A DNA stretch of 64,000 nt from Aurelia coerulea (GCA_039566865.1 CM076948.1:13403001-13467000); one strand, 5' to 3'; counted from the first letter of the stretch, positions 12,561 through 24,190 are shown. Notes: a model not told the origin generated them from the sequence alone. Numbers and translations: made by a program.

Positions 12561-12764
12561 AATATCACAGAAATTTAATCTAGAAAAGTAAACGAAGAAT
12601 TGTTATTTGGAACAAACAGTCCAGCATTGCTATCCTTAGCTTTACTGCAAAATAATTTGGCACTGGTTGTTTGCTTTATATTCGCGAAAATGCCTCTTTT
12701 CGCCACTTCCTCATTGTCCAGTCAGTCTATGGCATCTTTTGCAAGAAGATTTTGCAAAAGAAAT

Positions 12765-15083
12765 GGACCATTCCCATGATTACGTCATCAACAGTGCGCT
12801 GCACAATGCATGCTGGCACTTGTAGTTAAACACCTGGCCGAGTTAGTGTGTTTTGTACCGGGTGTCCCAAAAAAAGGTAACAGATTTGATGGGGACTAGC
12901 GATGAGAGTATAGGTCGAATCGATCCCAAATAAGTATTGAAGTACTCTTCGATAGTTAACTTGAAGATTAATACCTCGTTTGTTGATCTTGGTGCATCGA
13001 GAGTTGAAATATTAATCTCGAAAGCCAAAATTTGCGTCCATCTACAAACCAGAGCTTTTGGGTTTTGGACTAAACTGCTAACGCGCTGGTTAGGGGAAAC
13101 TCCTCAGTCAAAGACATTTTTGGACAAGGATCGGTCCTTTGGGTACCCGTTTGAAAAGAACGTAAAAAACTGAAAACTAACAAACAAATTAATGAATATA
13201 GTCACCAAGGAATATTTTTCTCCAGTCAAAATGCATTTACAAAAGTACACCAAGCCAAGCACGAATGAGCATTTTCTATTTTCCCTTGGGCATATACGAT
13301 TGCTTGTTTCGTAATAATTTCGTGAGAGATGATGCAAAAAACATTTCATTCAAGCAATGAAGGTTGCAAGATAGTCTATGTGTTAAAGCCTACGGGACTT
13401 ACTTCGCTGATGAATAACTTTTCTCTGGCAGGTGTAATTTAAAGTTTTTGTAGAATCAAGAAAGGGGTCTCTTCGGGGCTAAATTCTTGAATCTGATTGT
13501 AAAGTTCAGAGTCAGATTTCCACTAAAATGTGTTTCTAAGCACGAGGTTTCCTGTTTGTACTTGGCTATGATTGAGGAGATTCCACAGCACAGCGAGTTA
13601 ACAGCTTAGGCCAAACTCGAAAAGCTCTGGTTTGGAGTAGGAGGCAAATTTGGACTTTCAAGATTAATATTCCAACTCTTGATGCACCAATACATACAAA
13701 TAAGGTATCAATCTTCAAGTTAACTATCTAAGAGTCATTAAAAACTTATCAGGGGTCGATTTAACTTAAATTCTCATCGCTAGCCCCAATCAAATCTGTT
13801 ACCCTTTTCTTGGGACACCCGGTATGGGAAGCGTATGAGAACTTGTGTATTGCGTTGGAAATATCGAAGAAAAAATTGGAAAAATCAACTACATTTACCA
13901 AAGAACATGTCCCTAGATGTTTCAGAGACTCAAGTACTGGATTCAGTTTGATTAGAGCGCAGACGAAGGAATTTTTACGGGGAATAGTCGTCGAGAGTGC
14001 AGTGTGGCCTAATGAAAACATTTCGAGCGAAAATGGAGGTGATTGTTCTCGGATGCTTCATATGCCGTTTACTGAATTCATTACCTCTAAAAATTGGAGT
14101 CCTGAAATTCAATTCTATATGTAACTCTGCCCCAGTTGGACAAAATTCTGAAAAACAGAGACTGACGCAAACGTGGAAAAACTGGACAGCGAAGAATTTC
14201 GGAGATCACGGGTTTGGAACAACACACTTCAAGCGTATAAATTTGACTTTCTCAAAACTTTACAAAATTGAAAATTATAGTAAATTTTCGGATTTCCTCC
14301 TTGCAGTAAGTAATATACCCAATTTTAGGTGCTTAATGTAACCATAGCCGAAATGCAGTGATTTGAGTTCAATGATTTTTATCGTGTTCAGTACGTACAG
14401 GGGGAAAGTTCTCCCTTCATACGATTGCAGTTGGAAGCCAAAAAAAAAAAAAACGTCAAACTCCAAATGGCTCCGTCTCTACACAAGATTATAAACTCAA
14501 ATCTTAGATTTTGGTCGAATTTTAGAGAAAGAGCACAGCCCCTTCTCTCCCCCTCTGCTGACCTCCTCAAATCACTGGCAATGTTTGCGTTACGCCGTAT
14601 TACGTTTTCATTGACTTTTCTTGCGAATATTTCCCTCATCTCCGCTTCATCTGCACTTTAGTAGCACTTAAACCCCTGATTAGAGTTTCTAAAACATCTA
14701 GGGACATGCTGTTCGGGGAATGTGGATGATTTCTCAAATTTTCTTCGATATTTCCAACGCAAAAACAAAACTTACCATATGCTCGCAATGTTTTCATTAG
14801 TTAGGCCACACTGCACTTTCGTCGACTCTTCCCCCTAAAAATTCTTTCGTCTGCGCTCTAGTCAAACTGAATACAGGATTTGAGTTTCTTAAACATCTAG
14901 GGACATGTCCTACAGTAAATATAGTTGATTTTTCGAATTTTTCTTCAACGCAATACACAACTTGTCATACACTTCCTACACAAAACACGCTAACTCGGCC
15001 AGGTGTTTAACTACAAGTTTAACTACAAGTGCAAGCATGCATTTCGCGCCACACTGCTGGTGACGTAATCATAGGAATGGTCT
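12765..15083. repeat. 2.3-kb degenerate palindrome with internal repeated units
   Basis: GACCATTCC...GATTACGTCATC at the left end is mirrored by GATGACGTAATC-like sequence ending in GGAATGGTC at the right. The arms share CACCTGGCCGAGTTAG, ACATGTCCCTAGATGTTT, CAGTTTGA-TAGAGCGCAGACGA and TGCAGTGTGGCCTAA. The left arm (12765 to about 14022) carries a nested 965-bp MITE. The right arm is about 14795-15083. A more divergent second unit repeating the ACATGTCCCTAGATGTTT block lies at about 14690-14790. A 104-residue frame in the left arm (13810-14124) has no recognisable domain and is broken in the other copies. This looks like an old foldback element. Confidence 0.75.
12858..13822. mobile_element. 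TA-flanked MITE 2 (CCGGGTGTCCC ends), 965 bp
   Basis: CCGGGTGTCCCAAAAAAAGG and the following AACAGATTTGAT...AGCGATGAGA are repeated inverted at the right end. TA lies outside both ends (12856-12857 and 13823-13824). Inverted subterminal segments inside (AAGTTAACTATCGAAG-like, CAAATTTGCC-like) extend the foldback. No coding capacity is recognised. It is inserted in the left arm of the palindrome; the right arm lacks it and reads straight through GTGTTTTGTG-TAGGAAG. Confidence 0.9.
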
Positions 15084-15852
15084 ACTGTTGTGTCAATTTG
15101 AATTATTTTAAGTAGGTCAGAGTATAGCTCTTCAAATCATTTTGATAAGAATGTGTCAAAGAGCAGTAGGAAATATGGATCCCTATACTATAGCCAATGG
15201 CACGCACAGGCTAAGACGAATGGGGATATTGAAATGAGTGGGTCTGGGGGCTAAGCCAGCAGGAAAATTTTGAGAACATACATTTCATTCTGGCTTAGAA
15301 TGCCTCTCCCAACATCTTTCAAGCATTTTTTAGAAACGCAAAACATTACTCTATCAAACCTTGACAAAACCATTCTCTCCTTGCTTTTCAAGAATCTCAA
15401 AGAGCAACGCTTGACAGATCTGCCTGACCCCCCCCTCTGAGGTACAAATTTTAGTGCATTTTTGTAGGAATCTCAGTGACCATCTTTTTTAAAAATTGGG
15501 GGGGGGGGTCCGGACCGCCCATTCCCCCATGGGTATGCTACTATGGCTTAGCCAAAGTAATAACAGAGTTTCATCATGACGATTAATAGTTAGGCAAAGG
15601 CAACATTTACCTCTTTGACTAAGATTGTTTGGATACTCAACCAGATCTGCTTTTGGCACTTGCTCAGCTTCTTGATCCGAATCATTATCTTTGAAAGAAT
15701 AACATCTCATTATATTTTGTAGATTTATGGGGCGATTATTCGAAAACTGAAAGCCTTTGAAATCATCTGAAAGCTATCGACTTTGCAGCGTGGAATATTG
15801 CGCTTAATCTTCGTCATTTTAAAAGACAAGTCCGGGGAATGCTAGAAAAGCA
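15084..15852. other. No confident gene; one possible minus-strand exon
   Basis: Mostly unrecognised sequence. On the minus strand, an ATG at 15711 opens a polar frame (MRCYSFKDNDSDQEAEQ...) that meets a GTAAAT donor-like site near 15611. It could be a small exon, but no domain is recognised. A G-run (about 15498-15508) and CCCCCC tracts make shadow frames here unreliable. Confidence 0.3.
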
Positions 15853-16164
15853 AACTTACCAAATGCTGCCACGAATTATGAGCTTCTTTCCACATTTTGA
15901 TGTTCGTAACAGCTGCAAATTAGTTAAAAATTCTGCGAATTTAGGCCAAATATCGCTGAAATTTCGTCGCCATTTTTGGTCAAAGCACGACCAAGAGACT
16001 AGCAGCGAGCTTACCAACTGTTGCCGCGAATTATGAGCTACTTTCGACATATTGATGTTCGTAACAGCTGTAAAGTAGTTAAAGACTCTGCAAATTTAGG
16101 CCAAACATCGTTGCAATTTCGCTGCAATTTTTAAACAAAACACGATCAAGAGGCTAGCAGCGAT
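15853..16164 (-). repeat. 155-bp tandem duplication with exon-like minus-strand units
   Basis: Two head-to-tail copies have a period of 155 bp: CTTACC anchors lie at 15855 and 16010, and CGTAACAGCTG and GCGAATTTAGGCCAAA-CATCG recur. Read on the minus strand, each copy has an ATG, about 12 codons (MSKVAHNSRQQL in one, MWKEAHNSWQHL in the other), then a GTAAGC or GTAAGT donor-like site. This resembles a duplicated first coding exon. No downstream partner exon is certain, and the protein is not recognised. Confidence 0.6.
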
Positions 16165-16257
16165 TAGGAGGCCAGGAAACAATGGGGCGGCCTCGTTTTC
16201 GCTAAGCGTGACACAGACTCATCACGCTTTATGACATCACTATCCTCTGGTCGCTTA

Positions 16258-16733
16258 CAGTAAAAACCCGCGTATAAGAACCTACAATTTTGCAAGTCAG
16301 CCTGACTAGGTTCTTATGTTTTGGGTATACAGTGGGAAATGAGGCTGTTCAGGTTCTTAAATTGGTTCTTATTTTATTCATGGCTTTCAGGAATTTCTTT
16401 TCTTCAGATTCAAACTTCAGGCCTATTATTTACTGTCAGTTCACATTAGTTGAGTTTATGAGATATATTCCCCGACAGAAATTTGTGGAAGAATCAGAAA
16501 TGTTTATATAATCCAGAGAAAATCTTTCAAAAGCTTCTCATCAGGTAATATAAACACTGTTTATTCGTCCACAAACTTCTGTTGTGAATAAGACCCCCCC
16601 CCCATGCTCTCTAAAAATAAGGACCTATTTCAAATTCCAGGCTGAATGGGTTCTTATATAATTGGGGTTTAGCTGCAAAATTTCAGCCTGTAGGTTCTTA
16701 ATCCACTAGGTTCTTATACGCGGGTTTTTACTA
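16258..16733. mobile_element. TA-flanked MITE (CAGTAAAAACCCGCG ends), 476 bp
   Basis: CAGTAAAAACCCGCGTATAA at the left is repeated inverted at the right (CGCGGGTTTTTACTA), with TA on both sides (16256-16257 and 16734-16735). The motif AGGTTCTTA recurs internally in both orientations. The end sequence resembles that of the MITE at 21994-22424 (CAGTAAGTACCCGC read inward). No protein is encoded. Confidence 0.87.
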
Positions 16734-16735
16734 TA

Positions 16736-18241
16736 TTCAATTGCAATACGCAATTTCACAGAGAAAAGACGAAAAAATAGTGGGAAAAAGTACGATACAC
16801 CATTCATAACAGTATAATCTTGTATTCTATCATCAATCATACCAACCCCAGATTTTTATTTTCCTACGATTTTCAAATCATAGACAGGCTTAAATAAGTT
16901 AAACTAATTCCATATGCCTTTGTGAGAAGCTTGACAATTTTTTTAGAATCGTTCACAACTCTAGAGACTGTGACGTTCAAATCATCGTTTCGCCGATGCA
17001 ATGAAAGATGGAGATCTGCAAACAGCCAGTGCCCACCATACGCTGGCCAGTCAAATTTGCACAGTAGGCATGCGAATCACAATCATCGAAGTACCTACCT
17101 TTCTGCTTCTTGCCTTTTTGGTTCTTGTCCTCCCTGCACCATCGATTGACCGCGGCATATGAGATTAGTTTCATCCACGTTATGAGGTAGCAAGACATTG
17201 CAAGAGTTGCAGACCCTACGGAATATTTAAATATATCATTGATCTAAATCGAGTCTTCAATCTGATAATTTTAAGTAACCTTCAGTACTGGCCCAAATTC
17301 TTAGTTTCTTATAAAAAATACGTGCAGAGCTTTACAGTGTAGTGGACATGTGGGATGAGACCATAGAGCGTGCAACCACTGGTTGATGCCTTTAAACGGT
17401 TTGTAGTAAATAAGAACACATGCATGACTGCCATTATTAAGAAATGTTACAGTAAATTAATTATTCCATATCTATCATTGACCTCTGTCCATTAGAAGTT
17501 TTTTCTTGTGTGTTTCAACTCATGTATAGAAGTCATGAACATCAAAGTTGTCTAACAATGATGGTTGAATTTTGGCTTGTGTTTTGTAGTGTCTACCTTT
17601 CTTGTAAGTAAATGCTTCTTGACTTGTAGGTTCCTTTTCGATTTTCTTGAGATTATTTTCGATTGATGCGTCTGAAGATTCTGCAGGCTTTATCAAAGTG
17701 GTCAAGCAGTCGGGGAAGAGAACATCTGACGATTTCATTCGTGACTTCAAAGTTTCTCCGGTACTTTTCAAACTTGCTTTGAGTCCCTGCTATTGCTGCA
17801 GTTGCGTCAAACATTGTTTGCAAATGTATTTCATTTAGGCCTCGTCATGCGCCAACCTCTCGATTTTTATCGACTCATAAAAAATTTGAATGCTTGCCTC
17901 ATAATCATATTTTCCTTGAATTATGTTGAGGTTGTGCTTTGTTACTATTTAAATTCTGCAAATTCTGCACAATTTGCTCTCCAACTCCATTTATACATGA
18001 AATCTCTTTAACCAACGTCAAGTGACTCGTGCAGCTTGGCGGCCATATTGAATATACAGACGGCAACATCCGGGAACATCAGAATGGCAATGAAAATGAA
18101 GAGGAGAATGGCAGTGAAAATGAAAGTAAGTTGTCAAAGTATAGAAGTGAATTGGTTGAAACAGCTTCCAGGCATGAACATAGTCTTAGAACCGAAGAAA
18201 TCACGAGAAGCACTCCGATAAAATCAACTGGAGAAAGTATC
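16736..18241. other. Region with weak minus-strand exon candidates
   Basis: No firm gene. Candidates on the minus strand are: a start-like ATGGCCGCCAAG near 18048, with 11 codons before a weak GTTAAA donor; a 17520-17795 frame (AESSDASIENNLKKIEKEPT...LLDNFDVHDFYT) after a CAG acceptor-like site; and a 17100-17215 segment ending at a GTAGGT donor, with a frame reading VCNSCNVLLPHNVDETN. On the plus strand, 18029-18122 could be a first exon ending at GTAAGT. These could be parts of one minus-strand gene, but the phases are not proven and no family is recognised. Confidence 0.3.
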
Positions 18242-18679
18242 GACAGGTCCCATGCCGGAAAAATCGGAAAACTTTTCCAGTCAAAGTTCTGAAAACGGAT
18301 TTGGGATCGTTAAACATAGAAGAATCAAATTTCAGTTGGGGACTTTTGAAATTTTTCCGTTTTTTCAAAATGGCGGCTTAAATGTAAAATGGCGGATTTT
18401 TAACAAAAACTTGTGCATAAAGCAGGCTTCTGCTTACATAAATACATGTTTTTAGATTGTATACGCTGAAAGACTATCGTCTTTGTGAATATTTGAAATA
18501 AAATGATCAATTAGCTATATTCTTTCATAATGGCGGCACCAATTCAAAATGGCGGATTCCCAAAATTAATCATTTCAATTAAGATTGCGTGCAGATTTAC
18601 TTCTGCTCTAAAAAGAATCCTTGGGTGATTTGGTAGCATTTTGAAGGTTGGGAAGTTTCAAGTAGCCCATTCTAGTTTG

Positions 18680-20170
18680 CTTGGCCCAGTTTGCTATGTT
18701 GAAGCAGCTACGACGGGTCATGGGATGAGAGAGGACGATCTAACAAAAAAGATTTGCAAGACTCGTTCAGCGTAAACTGGAAGGCAAAAATCAACTCGAA
18801 TGCCACCTTCTCCTGATCAAGTGTGTAAATCCATTGAAAACTTGATCCCACTATCCTGTATATTCAATGCCATTGGCTGGTCCATAAATTCCAACAAAGT
18901 CAAAGATCATCATGGTCTAGCAAAAGTTGGCAAAAGACAAGTCGAAAAGGTCACTGCAGTGTCATAAAGTTGGAAATATGGAAAGCCATGGTAACTGGAG
19001 AAAGAGCGCCATTGAATATTGCGCTTATGCTAACGGTTCATCGCTTGACAGGTAGCAAGGAAGCATCTAAATTGCTGCACCATGCAGGCATTGGTATATC
19101 ATATAATGAAAATATTGAATAACATTTGGGCAAAATCAATGTCAAGATGGATCACAAGCCACATGTTACCACCTGGCTTCATTAATGGTAAAATGATTCA
19201 TGTCACTTTTGACAATTCTGATGGAAATCAGCAAACACTTACTGGCACTGACACAACACATCATACAACAGCAGGAACAGTTTTCCTAATTTCAAAACCG
19301 TTCGAAGAGACAGAGAGAAGAGAAGAGATAGTTCTAAATAATCTAATTGATGACGAGAAGCAAGATTACGGGTCCTACATAATCCCTCAAAACTGCAAAG
19401 ACCCACCTATATTTCCAGACCATGTCGACGAATGTGAAAACTCCCCGTTAATCGAAGAATCTTTGAAGAAAAACTTTGCGTAGGCTGTTATTACTACAAT
19501 TGGAACAAAATTTTTAATGGACCTTCAGCAAGACTTCAACATTTCTAACTTAGAAGCTATAGGATCATGGACATGTTTCATGAAGAAAATAACAAGTGCC
19601 ATTACAAATAGTTGCAAGTTAGAATACCTCTCCCTTGACCCATTTTCGCCGAAAGACAACGTTATAAAATGGTACATGGACGCAATATTGCTAATGGTAA
19701 GCAACCTCGCTATCAGTCATGTTTTTATTCATGCAGATGAAGCAATCAAATAAAAATGCTCATCATTTCTTGGCTTCACGATGGTAAATATGACAAGATT
19801 TGCACACCCATGGGAGGATTTCATACAATCCTGGTAAGCCTGAAGATTGTAGGAAAGAAGTTTGCTTGTCTTGGTTTGAGAAATTGGTGGATTGACGCTG
19901 GAATCATAGCTGAAGCCCAGCTAAAGGATCAGCAGACAAGGCAATGGATGGTCGTCACCATCATCGTAGTGTTAGAGACTATATAAGCAATCCTTTGAAG
20001 CACTTTTGCACTTTAGAATCAAGCAGCTAACAACAGTGCATGATCTTGATAAAGAATTGAAGGAATCAGCTCTACGGGTAAAGCAATCACCAACAACGCT
20101 TGAATCAGTTGTAGCTAACCGGCCTTTCAGCTCCTCTGCGAAAGTGCACTATCAAACCATACTGAAACGC
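18680..20170 (+). pseudogene. Degenerate copy of an uncharacterised repeated gene, left arm
   Basis: Plus-strand fragments in several frames match the minus-strand copy across the palindrome. An N-terminal piece lies near 18700-18960. A segment at 19082-19483 contains GKMIHVTFDNSDGNQQTLTG and HHTTAGTVFLISKP. Another at 19517-19753 ends in HVFIHADEAIK. Then come GLRNWWIDAGIIAE (about 19870) and FRIKQLTTVHDLDKELKES (about 20010). Frameshifts and stops lie between them. The copy stops at the arm end (20170). I recall similar proteins as an abundant, uncharacterised, transposon-associated family in cnidarian genomes; no biochemical role is known to me. Confidence 0.65.
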
Positions 20171-22900
20171 TCTTGTTGCTGGCTGTGTTGTCAGAGCATC
20201 TGCATCTTCAATCAAGTGATTTCTTAATGCGGCCTTTGAACCCTGTCGGAGATCACCGTCTGGCGATGCTAGAGCTAAGGGAACACTTGTGAGTGGGTAA
20301 GAAAGTAATTCCTCTGGAGACTTATTTTTGCCAATCATTGCGCAAAAGGCTTGCCGATCTTCTTTCAGGCTGCTGATAATCTTAATTTGAAGCTGGGCCA
20401 GCTAGCAAAGGATCGAAGTAGCTGTCCAGTTTGTTGATGTGAGGCATTGTATCATAACATCATGCTTCTTGCGATCGCCTGTGCTGGTTTCCTTGTGGGG
20501 TGACTTTGTGTATACTCTCAATCTTTCTTTTAATTTCACCCGAATATTTGCGATGATGTGGCTCGTCTTCATGGACGTGTCTACAGCAGTTATATCCGTG
20601 CTGCATCCTCCTTGAATTGGACCTCCTCTAGTCTTTGCTTCCCTGTTGATGGTTATTTCTGTAATTAAATCACCATGAACGGTAGAAAACGGCTCTCCAG
20701 AAACTGATCCATCAAATCCATTTTGCAACAGGTCTTCCCAGATGGCTGCATGGTTCCTCTTTGTGTCTAAAAGCTTTACACGCTGGAATGAAAAGTAGCG
20801 TGAATAATTTGGATGGCCAAAAGCAAAGCATTTCGGTATCAGTACTCTCTCAGCTGCAAGATACGGCTCGATAGAATTCTCTCTAACCGAACTGATGAGG
20901 AATGGCATTGCTGAAACATCCCGTAGATATTCCATTATGATCTGGGCTTGCGTTTCAGTATGGTTTGATAGTGCACTTTCGAAGAGGAGCTGAAAGGCCG
21001 GTTTAGCTACAACTGATTCAAGCGTTGTTGGTGATTGCTTTACCCGTAGAGCTGATTCCTTCAAATCTTTATCAAGATCATGCACTGTTGTTAGCTGCTT
21101 GATTCTAAAGTGCAAGAGTGCTTCAAAGGATTGCTTATATAGTCTAACACTACGATGATGGTGACGACCATCCATTGCCTTGTCTACTGATCCTTCAGCT
21201 ATGATTCCAGCGTCAATCCACCAATGTCTCAAACCAAGACAAGCAAACTTCTTTCCTAGAATCTTCGGGCTTACCAGGATTGTATGAAATCCTCATCCTC
21301 CTATGTGTGTGAAATCTTGTCATATTTACCATAGTGAAGCAAAGAAATGAAGAGCATTTTTAATTGATTGCTTCATCTGCATGAATGAAAACATGATTGA
21401 TAGCGAGGTCGTTTACCATTAGCGATATTGCGTCCATGTACCATTTTATAATGTTGTCTTTCGACGAAAATGGGTTAAGGGAGAGGTATTCTAACTTGCA
21501 ACTATTTGTAATGGCACTTGTTATTTTCTTCATGAAACATGTCCATGATCCTATAGCTTCTAAGTTAGAAATGTTGAAGTCTTGCTGAAGGCCCATTAAA
21601 CATTTTGTTCCAATTGTAGTAATAACAGCCTACGCAAAGTTTTTCTTCAAAGATTCTTCGATTAACGGGGAGTTTTCACATTCGTCGACATGGTCTGGAA
21701 ATATAGGTGGGTCTTTTCAGTTTCGAGGGATTTTGTAGGACCCGTAATCTTGCTTCTCGTCATCAATTAGATTATTTAGAACTATCTTTTCTCTTCTCTC
21801 TGTCTCTTCGAACGGTTTTGAAATTAGGAAAACTGTTCCTGCTGTTGTATGATGTGTTGTGTCAGTGCCAGTAAGTGTTTGCTGATTTCCATCAGTATTG
21901 TCAAAAGTGACATGAATCATTTTACCATTAATGAAGCCATGTGGTAACATGTGGCTTGTGATCCATCTTGACATTGATTTTGCCCAAATGTTACAGCGGG
22001 TACCCGCAAATAAGAAACCACTTTTAAAATTGAGGCCTCGGTGGGTTTCTTATCTGAAGAGACCTTTTCATGATCAGGGTCAAAGTTTCTTATACATTGG
22101 TACCATCAAGTCAAGTTATATGACAGAAGCGTACATGCATGTGTATTGAACATTACTGGTACATTTCACATTCTAACCATGTTAAATTTTTGCTTTGTGA
22201 ATATCTAATTTTTAAAATCTTTATTCTCTTTTGAGAATGCTACATTATATTACAGTCATTTATGGGGATATGTTTTAGTATTTAGGAACGAACTATGAGA
22301 AACCTGAAAATAAGAAACCTTTACATTTCAGAGCTAAAATTGTTTCTTATTAAAGGAGCCCCTTTTGAAGAAAATGAGGCCTGTTTCCTATAGAAGGGGG
22401 TTTCTTATTTGCGGGTACTTACTGTATTCAACATTCTCATTATATGATATACCAATGCCTGCATGGTGCAGCAATTTAGATGTTTCCTTGCTACCTGTCA
22501 AGCGATGAACCGTTAGCATAAGCGCAATATTCAATGGCGCTCTTTCTCCAGTTACCATGGCTTCCCAACTTTCCAACTTTATGACAGTGCAGTGACCTTT
22601 TCGACTTGTCTTTTGCCAACTTTTGCTAGACCATGATGATCTTTGCCTTTGTTGGAATTTATGGACCAGGCAATGGCATTGAATGTACAGGATAGTGGGA
22701 TCAAGTTTTCAATGGATTTACGCACTTGATCAGGAGAAGGTGGCCATTCGAGTTGATTTTTGCCGTCCAGTTTACGCTGGACGAGTCTTGCAAATCCTTT
22801 TGTAAGATCGTCCTCTCTCATCCCATGACCCTTCATTGCTGCCTCAACATGGCAAACTGGGCCAAGCAAACTGGAATGGGCTACTTGAAACTACCCAACT
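20105..22900 (-). pseudogene. Longer copy of the same uncharacterised gene, right arm plus spacer
   Basis: Minus-strand fragments run in order. The N-terminal part (22869-22579) contains PPSPDQVRKSIENLIPLSC. A segment at 22576-22430 contains HRLTGSKETSKLLHHAGIG and is then interrupted by a MITE. It resumes at 21974 (SRWITSHMLPHGFINGKMI). A 21596-21360 piece ends HADEAIN. The longest frame (21232-20402) starts GLRHWWIDAGIIAEG and contains FSTVHGDLITEITINRE and RGGPIQGG. The spacer (20338-20105) adds SPEELLSYPLTSVPLALASP. Several frame breaks make it non-functional. The order of conserved blocks matches a family I recall from cnidarians; the function is unknown. Confidence 0.65.
21994..22424. 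mobile_element. TA-flanked MITE (CAGTAAGTACCCGC ends), 431 bp
   Basis: Read inward from the right end (minus strand) it starts CAGTAAGTACCCGCAAATAA; the left end is the near-mirror CAGCGGGTACCCGCAAATAA. TA lies on both sides (21992-21993 and 22425-22426). The other palindrome arm gives the empty site: there ATTGAATAACATTTGGG runs uninterrupted (about 19113-19130). Its ends resemble the MITE at 16258. Confidence 0.9.
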
Positions 22901-23309
22901 TTCCACAATGATACCAAATCATCCAAGGATTCTTTTTAGAGCAGAAGTAAATCTGCACGCGATCTTAATTGAAATGATTAATTTTGGGAATCCACCATTT
23001 TGAATTGGTGCCGCCATTTTGAAAGAATATAGCTAATTGATCATTTTATTTCAAATATTCACAAAGACGATAGTCTTTCAGCGTATACAATCTAAAAACA
23101 TGTATCTATCTAAGCAGAAGCCTGCTTTATGCAAAAGTTTTTGTTAAAAATCCGCCATTTTACATTTAAGCCGCCATTTTGAAAAAACGGAAAAATTTCA
23201 AAAGTCCCCAACTGAAATTTGATTCTTCTATGTTTAACGATCCCAAATCCGTTTTCAGAACTTTGACTGGAAAAGTTTTCCGATTTTTCTGGCATGGGAC
23301 CTGTCTAGT

Positions 23310-24190
23310 ATGTCAAAGGAACGAACAGGAGATAAGATACCGGGTGTCCCAAAAAATGTATACGGATTTGGTTGATTCCGGCGATGTGAATTTAGCTTCA
23401 ATCAATGTCTAATCATTCTAAAATTGTTCCTTCATAGTTAACTTGAACATTGATACCTCGTTTGTTGATATTGGTACTTTGAGAGCAGACATGTTAATCT
23501 TGAAAGCCCAAATTTGCCTCTTCCTGCAAACCAGAGCTTTAGCCTTTTGGCCTAAGCAATTTCTTAAGGCACATCGTATAAATCAACGATATCTTTCATA
23601 AAATTTGAACAATATTAGATCTTGTATTATTCTGTTTCCCAGAAGTCATCCCCCAGTCTCCATTTGGAAGTTTCTTAATTTTGATTAATTTCAGTTCTTA
23701 ATTACAATGTGCTTCAGGAATTTCCTTAGGCCAAAAGGCCTAAACTCTGGTTTGCAAGTACACGCAAAATTGAGCTTTCAAGATTGATATTTCTGCTCTC
23801 AAAGCACCAATACCAAAAAACGAGGTATCTATGTTCAAGTTAACTATCGAGGAACATTTTAAGAATGATTAGCCATTGATTAAAGCTAAATTCACATTAC
23901 TGGAGTCAACCAAATCTGTATACATTTTTCTGGGACACCCGGTAGATAAGAAAATAGGTGAAAAAACAAGAGATGACATGAAGCAGAGAATCGATGATAT
24001 GGAGAGAAAGCTAAGCTATGTCATAAACAAGATGGATAGAAAAGAAAGCGACGAAAAAATTTACAAAATAGAGCAGGATATCATGATTTGCTGGCCAGGG
24101 TCCAAATTTTAGAAAATGAAAAAGAGACCTTTTCACTGGGAAATGTGGCCCTTAAAAAGAACCTTCTGATTTGAAAAAAATAAACGATGT
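23310..24190 (+). pseudogene. Coiled-coil ORF fragment, probably LINE ORF1, interrupted by MITE 3
   Basis: Outside the MITE the plus-strand sequence reads RNEQEI before it and IGEKTRDDMKQRIDDMERK, then LSYVINKMDRKESDEKIYKI, after it. A frame change near 24085 leads on to LARVQILENEKETF. The heptad-like, highly charged composition suggests the coiled-coil part of a retroelement ORF1, but no catalytic or zinc motif is present. It is not contiguous with the LINE at 27 kb. The identification is by composition only. Confidence 0.4.
23340..23942. mobile_element. TA-flanked MITE 3 (CCGGGTGTCCC ends), 603 bp
   Basis: CCGGGTGTCCCAAAAAATGT and the next 15 bases are repeated inverted at the right end, with TA on both sides (23338-23339 and 23943-23944). 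Subterminal inverted segments (AAGTTAACTAT, TCAAAGCACCAATA-like) and a central CCAGAGTTT/AGCTTTTGGCC pair extend the foldback. The subterminal AAGTTAACTAT and ACGAGGTATC blocks are also present in MITE 2, so these two are close relatives. Confidence 0.9.

Larger units (their letters stand above)
18242..23305. mobile_element. 5.06-kb palindrome carrying inverted copies of a degenerate gene
   Basis: The left arm (18242-20170) and right arm (20950-23305) are inverted copies over about 1.9 kb each, outside a 431-bp MITE in the right arm. The spacer is 20171-20949. The terminal repeat is GACAGGTCCCATGCC. AGTAT occurs just outside both ends and may be a 5-bp target duplication. AAAATGGCGG-type motifs recur in both arms near the ends. 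Each arm carries part of the same uncharacterised gene, and the spacer carries the remaining C-terminal part on the minus strand. I cannot assign a transposon superfamily. Confidence 0.8.

Noticed and set aside
13810..14124. 104-residue frame in the 2.3-kb palindrome as a gene
   Set aside because: The paired sequence in the other arm is full of stops, no domain is seen, and it begins within MITE 2.
18029..18292. Acidic 87-residue plus-strand frame as a complete protein
   Set aside because: It runs into the palindrome boundary and contains a GTAAGT donor-like site; at best it is a first exon.
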